Source of the DNA: Massilioclostridium coli
GTDB taxonomy: Bacteria > Bacillota > Clostridia > Oscillospirales > Ruminococcaceae
DNA length: 64,000 nucleotides
Assembly (NCBI RefSeq): GCF_900095865.1
Contig: NZ_FMIZ01000007.1
Location: 682,001-746,000 of the forward strand
Direction: 5' to 3'
Program-made: the position numbers and the translations under genes
The notes under the pieces: generated by a model
Database searches by the model: none
Told to the model about the DNA's origin: nothing
Seen by the model: only the letters and a program-made list of their open reading frames with translations
Shown: positions 51,232-60,421 of the stretch, piece by piece
Numbering within the stretch: position 1 is the first letter of the stretch
How the letters are laid out: every line of letters begins with the position of its first letter

Positions 51232-51659
51232 CCTCCTTCCGGCATGAGCGCCATCAATTTTACACGCAACTCTTTCAGTGTCTTTGTCCTGTGGCGCTGG
51301 ACGGCGCTGCGGGACATCCCTGTGAGGCTGGCGATCTCGCCGTCTGCCATATCCAGTACGCAGTACAGGATCAAAATGCTTTGTTCCTGTTGCGGCAGGT
51401 TGGCAAAAGCGTCGGCCACAAGCTCGTTGTCGATATGTAAATCGTACCCATGAGAGCTAAATACAAAGCTGTCGCTGGGGTAGCGGTCTACGGTGCAGAG
51501 CTTGTCCAACTCATGCTGCGGCAGGTCGCTGAACGTCGTTTCACGATCTCTTTGACGCTTCATATTCCGCAGATAAGCCCGTGCCTCATTCTTCAACACT
51601 TTTTTGCAAAAGGCATCGAACTGGCCTTGTCCATAGTCGCGGGGGATAGCTTCCATCAT
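51228..51659 (-). CDS. Sigma-70-like regulator of the element, copy 1
   Basis: 143 residues from the ATG at 51659 (GGGGGTG upstream). Region 4 helix-turn-helix: 'FANLPQQEQSILILYCVLDM', 'ADGEIASLTGMSRSAVQRHR'. N-terminal 'QFDAFCKKVLKNEARAYLRN' is typical of the short sigma factors of conjugative elements. Paralog at 58016-58447. Confidence 0.87.
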   Translation of the reverse strand: MMEAIPRDYGQGQFDAFCKKVLKNEARAYLRNMKRQRDRETTFSDLPQHELDKLCTVDRYPSDSFVFSSHGYDLHIDNELVADAFANLPQQEQSILILYCVLDMADGEIASLTGMSRSAVQRHRTKTLKELRVKLMALMPEGG

Positions 51660-51793
51660 TTTCACCCCCTTTCTGTTGGGGGATTGGGTGGTTCTCTCCC
51701 TTTCCGCTACTACTAATCCTGCGATACCCTTTGCTGCCCGCTGCACGCCTCCTTTTTGGACTTTTTTTTGAAAAACTTCCAGAGCAAATTTGA

Positions 51794-52108
51794 AACCGCA
51801 GAAATGACAAAATTCGCCCGACAGGTCGTAGACCCACCGAGCGAAAATGAAAGCAATATGAAGTTTATTTACATTGTATAGTTCATACTGTTGGCCGGAG
51901 CTGCCCCCTGTTGGGTATAGGCTTTTTTTAACAAGCTATGCCTTTGAAAAACAGGACATATCAGCATGGCGGCTCCCTCCGTGGGCCGCCGATCCTGTGC
52001 CGGGCAAAGAGAAGCGGCGGCCTTGATTACTCAAAGCCGCCGTTGGTCGTATGGGCGCGTCAAAAGGGCTGCTGGGCGACGGCTTTTTTTCTTTGCCGTC
52101 GTCCGGCA
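51794..52108. repeat. 315-bp direct repeat, copy 1 (regulatory)
   Basis: Almost identical to 58544-58858. It holds 'TACATTGTATAGTTCATA' (51870-51887), 'AACAAGCTATGCCTTTGAAA', a GGCGGCTC...GGGCCGCC hairpin, a perfect GCGGCGGC...GCCGCCG hairpin and GACGGC-T-run-GCCGTC. It lies between the sigma gene and the cargo, so it probably contains promoters and terminators for both. Confidence 0.85.
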
Positions 52109-52141
52109 GCTATTTCAACATATTATGTCCGAAAGAAGTCG

Positions 52142-53470
52142 TTACGCTTTAATGTTTCCTTTCTTCCTTATAAGAACTGTCCCCGTCATAGTAGCTGCAA
52201 GACTGGCTACTATATGACTAACCAGTACCGCAACCCAAATCCCGTTTAGGCCAAATCCCAAATAAGATAGCAAATAGGCCAAAGGCATCCGAACCACGAT
52301 ATAATAGAAAATCATCAAGAACATACTTATTGACGGTTTTCCCATGCCGTTAAGCGCACCCAAATAACAGTTTGTGACTGTGTTGAGAACATACCCGATG
52401 CTGACAATCAGGAAATATGTACCGACAATGACCGCGACATCGCTGCTCCTGACGAACAGGCCGGAAAGCTGTTTGGAAAATCCAACCACCAGAACAGAGA
52501 GGATCACAAGCAGGCCACACCCATATCCCAAAGCGCATTTCAAATAGTCTTTTGCTCGATCATATCGCGCTCCACCAGCGCATTGGCCGATGATTGTAGT
52601 TAAAACCATGTTCAGAGCCATAGCCGGATAGAACAGGATAGTTTCCAGTTTTCCCGTTACCCCATAAGCCGCTATTGCCGTTACACTATATGTACTAACG
52701 AGTGCCGTAAGGGAAGTTGTGCTGATTGCTGGAATACTTTGCTGAATTACAGAGGGAATTGCTTTTTGAATCAGCAGCAGGACATCACTGCAATTAAAAG
52801 CAGAGATTTTGAATGTAAATAACTTTTTCTTTTTCAGATAGGTCAGCATAAACAGCAGGCAAATCATCTGTGAAAGCAATGTCGCAATCGCGGCACCATG
52901 AAACCCGATGAAATGAATAAAAACAGGATCAAAGACGGCGTTCAAAATGGTTGATACCAGCATTGCAACAGCCTGAAACATGGAATTACCAAAGCTACGC
53001 AAAACCGCAGTGAAATACAAGTAGAGGTAAACTGCCAGATAGCCAAGGATATAAATTGCCAAATAGCTGTATGCCATATCATAAGTTTCGGCAGGAGTGT
53101 TCAAGGCTTTCAAAATTCCCGGAAGAAAAATTTCAAGCAAAATGGTGACAAGTAGGGAAAATGTCACTGCTACGCAGAACGATGTGGCTATCAAACTTTC
53201 GGCCTTTTTCTTATCCTTTGCACCAATGGCTTGGGAGATCAAAATAGACACACCGTTTGTTGCTCCCATTGCAACAGAAGTCAAAATTAAAATGATAGGA
53301 GTAGAATTTGTTAAAGCGGCATAGGCCGTTTCACCGAGCAGATTTCCGATCCACAGACTGTCTACAAGGTTATACATCATATTAAGGAACATGGCGGCAA
53401 TCATCGGCAGCGCCATTGCCATAAGGCAACGCTTTGTGTTACCACCTATAAAATCAATTTTCGTTGGCAT
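52142..53470 (-). CDS. MATE family multidrug efflux protein
   Basis: 442 residues from the ATG at 53470 (AAAGGAT upstream); the 45 codons before it are not supported. Twelve membrane helices, with the MATE pattern 'FIGGNTKRCLMAMALPMIAA', 'NLVDSLWIGNLLGETAYAAL', 'GVSILISQAIGAKDKKKAES'. Na+- or H+-driven export of drugs. Probably controlled by the TetR regulator encoded next to it; an inverted ATGAAT...ATTCAT site lies at 53496-53514. Confidence 0.92.
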   Translation of the reverse strand: MPTKIDFIGGNTKRCLMAMALPMIAAMFLNMMYNLVDSLWIGNLLGETAYAALTNSTPIILILTSVAMGATNGVSILISQAIGAKDKKKAESLIATSFCVAVTFSLLVTILLEIFLPGILKALNTPAETYDMAYSYLAIYILGYLAVYLYLYFTAVLRSFGNSMFQAVAMLVSTILNAVFDPVFIHFIGFHGAAIATLLSQMICLLFMLTYLKKKKLFTFKISAFNCSDVLLLIQKAIPSVIQQSIPAISTTSLTALVSTYSVTAIAAYGVTGKLETILFYPAMALNMVLTTIIGQCAGGARYDRAKDYLKCALGYGCGLLVILSVLVVGFSKQLSGLFVRSSDVAVIVGTYFLIVSIGYVLNTVTNCYLGALNGMGKPSISMFLMIFYYIVVRMPLAYLLSYLGFGLNGIWVAVLVSHIVASLAATMTGTVLIRKKGNIKA

Positions 53471-53619
53471 AAATAGTCTATCCTTTCCATAGATAATGAA
53501 TGAACAACATTCATATTGAAGCCCAAAATAAGCACCGCTGTTTGCGGCACGCTTAGTTGAATGAAAGCTATTCATTTCCTGCTTTTTGAAAATCCCCCGT
53601 CCCAAAACGGGGGATCATC

Positions 53620-54180
53620 TCAAAGGTGAAGTGCAAATATGAGAAATTCACGAATCCGTTTGGATTTATCTTCTTGTGTAAGATCGTCTGCCAGTAGAAT
53701 ACCAAGCTGCCCATATACGCAAAATGTCGCGGCGGCCTGCAAATCATCGAAATGGATTTCACCTTTTTGTTTGGCACGTTGCAGCAGTTTTTCTACAAGT
53801 GGCACCAACTTCTCACATACCTTGAGGGCAAGCTGATCGTGAAATTTTCTGTTCTCCGTTCCGTGAAAAACAGAATAATATTTTGTGTCCTGTTTTTCCA
53901 TAGTGGCAGGCATTTCTTCAATAATCTGACGTAAGGTTTTGCGGTCGTCTGTTTCGGCATCTGCAAATTGCTCTACCAGTACATCGGCATATTGTTCAAT
54001 CGCGCTGTCAAATAAAGCCTCTTTGGACGGAAAATAGCGATAGCACAAACCTTGTGCCACACCGATGGCTTTTGCTATATCTGTAATTGAGGTTTTTTCA
54101 TAACCGTTTTCCCCAAACAATTTGAGGGCAGTGTCTAAAATTTCCTGCTTGCGTACTTCCGGCTCTTTTGTAATTCGCAT
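53620..54180 (-). CDS. TetR family regulator
   Basis: 186 residues from the ATG at 54180 (AAGGAGG nine bases upstream). N-terminal HTH 'ALKLFGENGYEKTSITDIAK', 'AIGVAQGLCYRYFPSKEALF'; helical ligand-binding C-terminal part. Placed between the MATE and methyltransferase genes, all on the minus strand. Inverted ATGAAT/ATTCAT words upstream of all three genes suggest it controls the whole cargo. Confidence 0.9.
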   Translation of the reverse strand: MRITKEPEVRKQEILDTALKLFGENGYEKTSITDIAKAIGVAQGLCYRYFPSKEALFDSAIEQYADVLVEQFADAETDDRKTLRQIIEEMPATMEKQDTKYYSVFHGTENRKFHDQLALKVCEKLVPLVEKLLQRAKQKGEIHFDDLQAAATFCVYGQLGILLADDLTQEDKSKRIREFLIFALHL

Positions 54181-54245
54181 AGTTTTGAGCCTCCTTTCTT
54201 TTATCATATCACCCCCACACGAAAAAATCAATGAGTGAATATCAA

Positions 54246-54854
54246 TCATTTTTCGCCCATAGCAATACACGCAGTATTTCCAATCTGCTCCCACGATACA
54301 TTGCGAAAATATTTTGAAAGCATAGAAACAATTTCTGCTTCGGAGTAAATCTTGACATCCCCCTCTTTGCTGTGGCGCATATAGAAATTCATAATGATGC
54401 GTCCTACAAGTGGCTGCCAACAATCGCCCATTAGGAACGTGCCGCCGGGTTTCAATACCCGGTGTACTTCTCTTAGGACATTCATCGGAGCTGGATAATG
54501 ATGAAACGAATCATTGCAATACACGACATCAAAGGTATTGTCCGGGAAAGGGAGTGCCTCACTATCTCCCAACAACAGTTTCACTTGCTCCGGTAGCTTC
54601 GACTTTGCAACATGAAGCATTTTTTCTGATAAGTCAATTCCGTATAATTCTTTGCCAACATCTTCTTGCAAAATAAGTTTCAACATCTCGCCAGTTCCGC
54701 ATCCTAAATCAAGGGCAGATTGGAATGGAATATGCGACAGCTTTTCCAACAGGACAGGATAAAGGGATCGGGCGTGCTGGCCCTTAATATCTTTGTCATA
54801 GGTAGCAGCTTGTTGGTTAAAGGCTGCCTTTGAGTTTTCTTTTGCAGTATTCAT
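54246..54854 (-). CDS. Class I SAM-dependent methyltransferase
   Basis: 202 residues. SAM motif 'ALDLGCGTGEMLKLIL' (~40-55), 'LYGIDLSEKMLHVAKSKL', 'FDVVYCNDSFHHYPAPMNVL' and 'VLKPGGTFLMGDCWQP'. Methyltransferase_11 type; acceptor unknown. AAAGGAGG upstream. First gene of the MATE cargo unit, so it may help inactivate the same toxic compound. Confidence 0.88.
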   Translation of the reverse strand: MNTAKENSKAAFNQQAATYDKDIKGQHARSLYPVLLEKLSHIPFQSALDLGCGTGEMLKLILQEDVGKELYGIDLSEKMLHVAKSKLPEQVKLLLGDSEALPFPDNTFDVVYCNDSFHHYPAPMNVLREVHRVLKPGGTFLMGDCWQPLVGRIIMNFYMRHSKEGDVKIYSEAEIVSMLSKYFRNVSWEQIGNTACIAMGEK

Positions 54855-54905
54855 GGCATTGACCTCCTTTCCATCTATCAGTATAGCACCATTTTCTGAA
54901 ATGTC

Positions 54906-54922
54906 AATGAATGTTATTCATT
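54906..54922. promoter_or_regulatory. Inverted repeat, likely TetR operator
   Basis: AATGAAT-GTT-ATTCATT, a perfect 7-bp inverted repeat about 50 bases upstream of the methyltransferase start. Related ATGAAT...ATTCAT words are found at 53496-53514 (upstream of the MATE gene) and around 54228-54250 (upstream of the TetR gene). Confidence 0.55.
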
Positions 54923-54981
54923 CAATTATATGAATTATAAAGTTTAATCTACCTGCATATAGCAACATTCCATCGGGATAC

Positions 54982-54999
54982 TATGAACTATACAATGTA
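54982..54999. promoter_or_regulatory. 18-bp operator-like word shared with both sigma modules
   Basis: TATGAACTATACAATGTA lies 15 bases before the XRE gene start. Its exact reverse complement is at 51870-51887, and a one-mismatch copy is at 58621-58638, each upstream of a sigma-factor gene. Contains a TATACAAT -10-like core. Confidence 0.6.
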
Positions 55000-55014
55000 G
55001 ATGGGTGATGTTAT

Positions 55015-55383
55015 ATGGCGAAAGTTGAAGATTGCCCCGGCTTTGAAACTTTCGGCGCAGATGTGAAAGCTGCGCGGAAAGCAAAGCACCTGACGCGCAA
55101 GGTGCTGGCCGAAATAGTGGGAATTGAATGGCGCTATCTTGCCAATATTGAAAATAAAGGCACGATCCCCAGCCTCCCGGTTGTGATCCAGCTTATCAAA
55201 GTCTGCGGGCTTCCCGTGGAGCAGTATTTCAACCCGGAAATCATACGCGGGGACAGCGAACAGCGGCAGCGGGTCAGCCACAAGCTGAAACTTTGCCCGG
55301 AACACTATTTGCCAGTCATTGAGGGCGCAATCGACGGGGCGCTGAAAATTGAACAATCAGCGAAAGAAACGGGGGATGTGTGA
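55015..55383 (+). CDS. XRE family regulator of the mobile element
   Basis: 122 residues, HTH at ~12-68 ('DVKAARKAKHLTRKVLAEIV', 'WRYLANIENKGTIPSLPVVI'). It is the only forward regulator before the mobilization genes. The 18-bp word in front of it, repeated at both sigma genes, suggests that this protein controls itself and the sigma modules. Confidence 0.88.
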   Translation: MAKVEDCPGFETFGADVKAARKAKHLTRKVLAEIVGIEWRYLANIENKGTIPSLPVVIQLIKVCGLPVEQYFNPEIIRGDSEQRQRVSHKLKLCPEHYLPVIEGAIDGALKIEQSAKETGDV

Positions 55384-55639
55384 AAGCATCCTCCGTTTTC
55401 CGTTTTGCCAGAGGGCCGCAAGGCTCTCTTATTTTTTTGCCCTTTTTTCAGAGAAATCCCGCATTTTGCGGGCAGTTGGACGTGTTGGGAGCGTTTTAGT
55501 AGCGGAGAAGAAGAAACGTAGCAAGCATAGGAAGTGTAGCCACACTTCCGAAAACCGGCCCGCCCCTGTCCCTGCGGGCCGTGGCCGGTTGCTTGTTGGG
55601 GAAAGCCCCAAACCCCTGTTCAGAAAGGACGGTGAATGA

Positions 55640-55969
55640 ATGGCAAACCGAACACGAAACATTGTGCTGCGCGTCCCTGTGACGCCGGAAGAACGGGCCT
55701 TGATCCAGCAGAAAATGGCCCAGCTCCACACGAAGAACTTTTCCGCCTATGCCCGGAAAATGCTCATTGACGGGTATATCGTCCACATGGACACCAGCGA
55801 CATCCGGGCGCAGACCGCGGAGCTGCAAAAGATCGGCGTCAATGTCAATCAGATTGCCCGGCGTATCAACAGTACCGGGACTGTGTACGCGCAGGACATT
55901 GAGGACATCAAAGGGGCGCTGGCGAAGATATGGCAGTTACAAAGATACATCCTATCAAGTCAACGCTGA
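55640..55969 (+). CDS. MobC-type relaxosome protein
   Basis: 109 residues: 'LRVPVTPEERALIQQKMAQL', 'NFSAYARKMLIDGYIVHMD', 'GVNVNQIARRINSTGTVYAQ' are the MobC signature. It helps the relaxase open oriT. Overlaps the relaxase start by 40 bases in another frame. oriT probably lies in the 255-base gap to the left (55384-55639), which contains a GGCCCG/GCGGGCCGTGGCC-type inverted repeat. Confidence 0.9.
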   Translation: MANRTRNIVLRVPVTPEERALIQQKMAQLHTKNFSAYARKMLIDGYIVHMDTSDIRAQTAELQKIGVNVNQIARRINSTGTVYAQDIEDIKGALAKIWQLQRYILSSQR

Positions 55970-57261
55970 AAAAGGCGTTGGACTACATCGAGAACCCGGA
56001 CAAGACCGAGGACAAAATGCTGGTGTCCTCCTTTGGCTGCTCCTATGAAACAGCGGACATAGAATTTGAAATGCTGCTGGCGCAGGCGATCCAGAAAGGC
56101 AACAATCTGGCCCACCACCTGATCCAATCCTTTGCCCCCGGCGAGGCCACGCCGGTACAGGCCCATGAGATCGGCAAGCAGCTTGCCGAGGAAGTGCTGC
56201 AAGGCAAATACTCCTATGTGCTGACAACCCACATCGACAAGGGCCACGTCCACAATCACCTGATTTTCTGTGCTGTGGATATGGTAAACCACCGCAAGTA
56301 CAATTCGAATCGGCAGAGCTACGCCTATATCCGGCGCACCAGTGACCGGCTGTGCCGGGAACACGGTTTGTCGGTGGTACAGCCCAGCCGGGATAAAGGC
56401 AAGAGCTATGCGGAATGGGATGCCGGGCGCAAGGGTAAGAGCTGGAAAGCCAAACTGAAAGCTGCCATTGACGCAGTAATCCCGCAGGCCAAAAACTTTG
56501 ACGATTTTCTCCGGCTCATGGCGGCGCAGGGCTATGAGATCAAGCAGGGTAAATTTATTTCGTTCCGCGCCCCCGGACAGGAACGCTTCACCCGCTGCAA
56601 GACCTTGGGCGAGAACTACACCGAGGAAGCCATCACCAGCCGGATCAAGGGGCTGGCCGTGGACAGAGGCCCGAACCGGCAGCGCAAGGGTATCACCCTG
56701 CGGATCGACTTGGAGAACAACATCAAGGCCCAGCAGAGCGCGGGCTATGCACGTTGGGCGAAGCTCCAAAATTTGAAGCAGGCCGCAAAGACAATCAACT
56801 TCCTTACCGAGCATGGCATAGAGCAATATGCCGAGCTGGAAAGCAAGGTCGCGGAGATCAGCGCGGCCAACGACGAGGCGGCTGCGTCCCTCAAAGATGT
56901 GGAACATCGTCTTGGGAACATGGCGGTGCTGATAAAGAACCTCACCACCTACAAGCAGCTCCGGCCCGTGGTGCTGGAATACCGCAAGGCCAAAGACAAG
57001 GCCGCGTTCCGGCGCGAACATGAAAGCCAGCTCATTTTGTACGAGGCTGCGGCAAAGGCCATCAAGGACGCCGGAATCACAAGGCTGCCCGATCTGGCCG
57101 CCCTGAAAGCCGAGTACCGGGAGCTGGACAAGCAGAAAGCGCGGCTGTACGAACAGTACGGCGAAGTCAAGCGAGAGCTGAAAGAATACGGCATTATCAA
57201 GCAGAATGTGGACAGCATTTTGCGGGTGATGCCGGGAAAGGAGCAGGCACAAGAGCTATGA
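55930..57261 (+). CDS. MobP-type relaxase
   Basis: 443 residues. Catalytic Tyr19 in 'STLKKALDYIENPDKTED' and the metal-binding motif H101-I-D-K-G-H-V-H-N-H110 identify a relaxase/mobilization nuclease domain. The C-terminal half is coiled coil (~290-430). It nicks at oriT and leads strand transfer; since no type IV secretion genes are in view, the element is mobilizable rather than self-transmissible as far as seen. Confidence 0.93.
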   Translation: MAVTKIHPIKSTLKKALDYIENPDKTEDKMLVSSFGCSYETADIEFEMLLAQAIQKGNNLAHHLIQSFAPGEATPVQAHEIGKQLAEEVLQGKYSYVLTTHIDKGHVHNHLIFCAVDMVNHRKYNSNRQSYAYIRRTSDRLCREHGLSVVQPSRDKGKSYAEWDAGRKGKSWKAKLKAAIDAVIPQAKNFDDFLRLMAAQGYEIKQGKFISFRAPGQERFTRCKTLGENYTEEAITSRIKGLAVDRGPNRQRKGITLRIDLENNIKAQQSAGYARWAKLQNLKQAAKTINFLTEHGIEQYAELESKVAEISAANDEAAASLKDVEHRLGNMAVLIKNLTTYKQLRPVVLEYRKAKDKAAFRREHESQLILYEAAAKAIKDAGITRLPDLAALKAEYRELDKQKARLYEQYGEVKRELKEYGIIKQNVDSILRVMPGKEQAQEL

Positions 57262-57629
57262 GCATACCGAGAATGAATTACCCTCAATATCGCAAGGCCC
57301 GGAAGCTGACGCATGAGTGCTGCAACTACTGTGACGGGAACTGCCTTTTGCTGGACGACGGCGAGGAATGTGTGTGTGTCCAGAGCATTTCCTATTCGCT
57401 GCTGTGCCGGTGGTTTCGTGCCGCTGTTCTCCCGCTGGATGGGGCGCTGTATGCCGAGATCATCCAGAGCCGGGACAGCATGAAGCGGTGCGCCGTATGC
57501 GGTGCTGCATTTACACCGAAATCCAACCGGGCCAAATACTGCCCGGATTGCGCGGTGCGGATGCGCCGGAAGCAAGAGGCCGAAAGGCAGCGGAAAAGAT
57601 ACCTGCAAGCTACGCAGTTAAGCCGCTGA
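57258..57629 (+). CDS. Cysteine-rich VLP-type protein
   Basis: 123 residues with two Cys clusters: 'HECCNYCDGNCLLLDDGEEC' at ~15-40 and 'CAVCGAAFTPKSNRAKYCPDC' at ~82-104, the second a zinc ribbon. This small family is regularly found right after the relaxase in such elements; role unknown. Start overlaps the relaxase stop (ATGA). Confidence 0.85.
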   Translation: MSIPRMNYPQYRKARKLTHECCNYCDGNCLLLDDGEECVCVQSISYSLLCRWFRAAVLPLDGALYAEIIQSRDSMKRCAVCGAAFTPKSNRAKYCPDCAVRMRRKQEAERQRKRYLQATQLSR

Positions 57630-57782
57630 ATAGGCCGCCATAGCGGGCTTCTGGCAAGCGATTGACGGGGCGGCAATAGGATTGCTCCAATACCCGCCGG
57701 AACGGGTTTTGAAATGCGTAGAATATCCCCCATAGGAAAGCGCCGGGCGCAGGGCCAACAGGCCGCCGCGTCCGGCGCTTTC

Positions 57783-58019
57783 TTATGGGCTGTTCAGGAT
57801 GGCCCGGATCAGTCTGCTTTGCAATCGGCGCTTCATGTACTCGTCCACCCGCACATGGGGCGTACCGTCCAGATCGTAGAGCGTCCGGGTACAGAGCTTG
57901 TTTATGTAGCCCTCATAGTACCGCAAGACGCGCTCCACGGCCAGTGGATCACCAGCGCGGGCCGCCTCGATCACAGACAGGGACAACAACTCCCGCCCAC
58001 AGAAAGTCGGCTGCTTCAT
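57783..58019 (-). CDS. Conjugative-element HTH regulator, copy 2
   Basis: 78 residues from the ATG at 58019 (GGAGG upstream). 'LSLSVIEAARAGDPLAVERV', 'TRTLYDLDGTPHVRVDEYMK', 'RLQSRLIRAILNSP'. Paralog of 50989-51231 with higher GC. Overlaps the sigma gene by 4 bases. Confidence 0.82.
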   Translation of the reverse strand: MKQPTFCGRELLSLSVIEAARAGDPLAVERVLRYYEGYINKLCTRTLYDLDGTPHVRVDEYMKRRLQSRLIRAILNSP

Positions 58020-58447
58020 TTCGGTTTCCTCCTTTCTTCCTCCAATCGTTTCCGCAATTCGTTCAGGGCCTTGGTGCGGTGCCGCTGGACGGCGCTGCGG
58101 GACATTCCCACAAGACTGCCGATCTCTCCGTCTGCCAGCCCCAACACACAATGCAGGATCAAAATGCCTTGCTCCTGTTCCGGCAGACTGGCAAAGGCAG
58201 CGGCCACCAGCTCGTCATGGATATGTAAGGCATAGCCATAGGCTGTGAATAGGATGCTGTCGCTTGGGTATTCGTCCACTGTGCAGAGCTTGTCCATTTC
58301 TTGCTGCGATAAGGCGCTGAACTCGATTTCTCGGTTCCGCTGGCGTCCCAAATCCCGCAGGTGGGTTCTGGCCTCATTGCGGAGAACAGTTTTACAGAAA
58401 GCGTCAAACCGGCAGCGTTCTCTATAACCATCAGGAGTGTACTTCAT
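58016..58447 (-). CDS. Sigma-70-like regulator of the element, copy 2
   Basis: 143 residues from the ATG at 58447. Same length as copy 1 and the same region-4 motif 'LADGEIGSLVGMSRSAVQRH'; N-terminal 'RFDAFCKTVLRNEARTHLRD'. Together with 57783-58019 and the 315-bp repeat it forms a second copy of the module at 50989-52108. Confidence 0.87.
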   Translation of the reverse strand: MKYTPDGYRERCRFDAFCKTVLRNEARTHLRDLGRQRNREIEFSALSQQEMDKLCTVDEYPSDSILFTAYGYALHIHDELVAAAFASLPEQEQGILILHCVLGLADGEIGSLVGMSRSAVQRHRTKALNELRKRLEEERRKPK

Positions 58448-58543
58448 CTTCTCACCCCCGATCTGCGGGAGAGTGAGAAGCCGGGGCCGGTTGCGTCGCC
58501 CCCTGTGTCTATGTTGCTGCGGAAGCTCCGGCCCGCACCGAAA

Positions 58544-58858
58544 AACCGCAGGAATCGACAAAATTCGCCCGGCAGGTCGTAGACCCACCGGGCGAATATG
58601 AAAGCGTTATGAAGTTTCCTTACATGGTATAGTTCATATCGTTGGCCGGAGCTGCCCCCTGTTGGATACAGGCTTTTTTTAACAAGCTATGCTTTTGAAA
58701 AACAGGGTATATCAGCATGGCGGCTCCCTCCGTGGGCCGCCGATCCTGCGCCGAACAAAGGAAAGCGGCGGCCTTGATAACTCAAAGCCGCCGCTGGTCG
58801 TATGGGCGTGTCAAAAGGGCTGCTGTACGACGGCTTTTTTCTTTGCCGTCGTCCGGCA
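58544..58858. repeat. 315-bp direct repeat, copy 2
   Basis: Near-identical partner of 51794-52108, in the same orientation, with TACATGGTATAGTTCATA at 58621-58638. It separates sigma copy 2 from the ABC transporter cargo. Confidence 0.85.
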
Positions 58859-58863
58859 TAACA

Positions 58864-59739
58864 TCAAGTTTTTATATTAGATAAATAAATATAGGCATCT
58901 TCAAGTGATGCTTCGCAGGGCCAACATTCGATGTCAGGATGTGACGAACTGATTATTTTCATCAACAATCCATCACTTGTAAGTTGTTTCGCTGAAACAT
59001 GGTATCGCTGTTCTACTTCTCTGGCTTTATTTTCATTCGATACCCTACACTTCCAAACATGACCTTGTGCCTGCTCAATTAGTTCAGACATATTGCCTGA
59101 ATAGAGAAAGTGACCTTTTTTCATTACAGCGAGTTGATTACAGGTAGCAGCCAAGTCCTCCGTAACATGGGTTGAAAAAAGAACTGTTCTGTCCGCAGAG
59201 AAATCAAACAATAGATTTCTAATTCGGATGCGTTCTTCCGGGTCAAGCCCTGTTGTGGGTTCATCGACAATTAAAACAGATGGATTGTGTAAGAGAGCTT
59301 GGATAAGCCCCACTCTGCGTTTCATTCCACCGGAGAGCTGCCGATTTTTCTTCTTCTGATGTGCAGATAACCCTGTGGCCTCCAAATAATAGTCTATTTG
59401 TTTCTGGTACTCCGCTTTTTCCATGCCAGACATAATCCCAACATACTCCAATGCTTCACGCACTGTAAGATTGGGATATAGGCCAAACTCTTGCGGCAAG
59501 TATCCAATTTGCTTTTTGATGATCTCGTAATTTTCCGGCTTAACAGTGAGGCCGTTTATTTCAACCGTACCAGATGTGGGAGTAAGAAGTGTAACCAATA
59601 TCTTCATCAGTGTTGTTTTTCCGGCTCCATTTTCCCCCAGAAGTCCATATATGCCATGTTCGATAGTCAAGTTTACATGATTTAGGACTTTCACACCCTT
59701 TTTGTATTCCATTACTAAATCACATACTTTTATTCCCAT
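58864..59739 (-). CDS. ABC transporter ATP-binding protein
   Basis: 291 residues. Walker A 'GENGAGKTT' (35-43), Q-loop 'IGYLPQEFGLYPNLTVREAL', signature 'LSGGMKRR', Walker B 'VLIVDEPTTGLD'. CcmA/antibiotic-export type. Works with the two permeases upstream; last gene of the unit. Confidence 0.92.
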   Translation of the reverse strand: MGIKVCDLVMEYKKGVKVLNHVNLTIEHGIYGLLGENGAGKTTLMKILVTLLTPTSGTVEINGLTVKPENYEIIKKQIGYLPQEFGLYPNLTVREALEYVGIMSGMEKAEYQKQIDYYLEATGLSAHQKKKNRQLSGGMKRRVGLIQALLHNPSVLIVDEPTTGLDPEERIRIRNLLFDFSADRTVLFSTHVTEDLAATCNQLAVMKKGHFLYSGNMSELIEQAQGHVWKCRVSNENKAREVEQRYHVSAKQLTSDGLLMKIISSSHPDIECWPCEASLEDAYIYLSNIKT

Positions 59740-60421
59740 GTTTACACCACCTTTTTTTATTAAAATCCGGCTGCTGATTTACCAGATGTAGATTCCAGTA
59801 CATTAAAGCAACTGCACATACAACGTATAATATTCTGCTCGGCCAAAAAGGAATTAAATAACCATCCTGAACAACTTCCCCTGACAGCTTGAATAGCTGT
59901 AATATTTCTGGTAACACACGAATGATCGTAGATGTCAAAAGCAGCCAAAAGAAGAACAGCAGGCCGATAGCAAGCCCTATATTCCGCATTAGATTTGTAG
60001 CGGTAAAGCAAAACGTTCCCATAAAAAACATACTTGCGGCGCAGGCACCCATGCAGGAAGCGTATAGACTTATGACGGGAACACCAGAATAGTTTGTAGG
60101 ATGATACACTAACACGAAACCCCAATAAAAAACAGCAACTAAAACAATTAAATATAGTTGGCTAATAAAAGCGCGTTTTAGGATCGAACCACGTTTTTGT
60201 TTTATAGGGAATAAAGAGTAAGTGGAGATTCTTTCATTCATATACTCCATATAATAAATATCAGCCATGAACACGCCTGCAAGAAGCGCAACACTTGATT
60301 CCAGAACAGAAACAATCTCGTTATAGGACATAATTGGCCTTACCAAAATGATAATTACCATAAAGAGCATAGAATAAATGATCTTATACATAGGCAGTGC
60401 TATTTTTAATTCATACTTCAT
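59720..60421 (-). CDS. ABC transporter permease 1
   Basis: 233 residues with six hydrophobic segments (about 13-31, 37-57, 84-108, 118-140, 150-175, 190-215). Overlaps both neighbours by a few bases. Probably one half of a two-permease exporter with the next gene. Confidence 0.82.
   Translation of the reverse strand: MKYELKIALPMYKIIYSMLFMVIIILVRPIMSYNEIVSVLESSVALLAGVFMADIYYMEYMNERISTYSLFPIKQKRGSILKRAFISQLYLIVLVAVFYWGFVLVYHPTNYSGVPVISLYASCMGACAASMFFMGTFCFTATNLMRNIGLAIGLLFFFWLLLTSTIIRVLPEILQLFKLSGEVVQDGYLIPFWPSRILYVVCAVALMYWNLHLVNQQPDFNKKRWCKHGNKSM

Noticed and set aside
55960-57252. 430-residue ORF opposite the relaxase gene
   Set aside because: Shadow of the GC-rich relaxase codons; the relaxase has its catalytic motifs and translational coupling.
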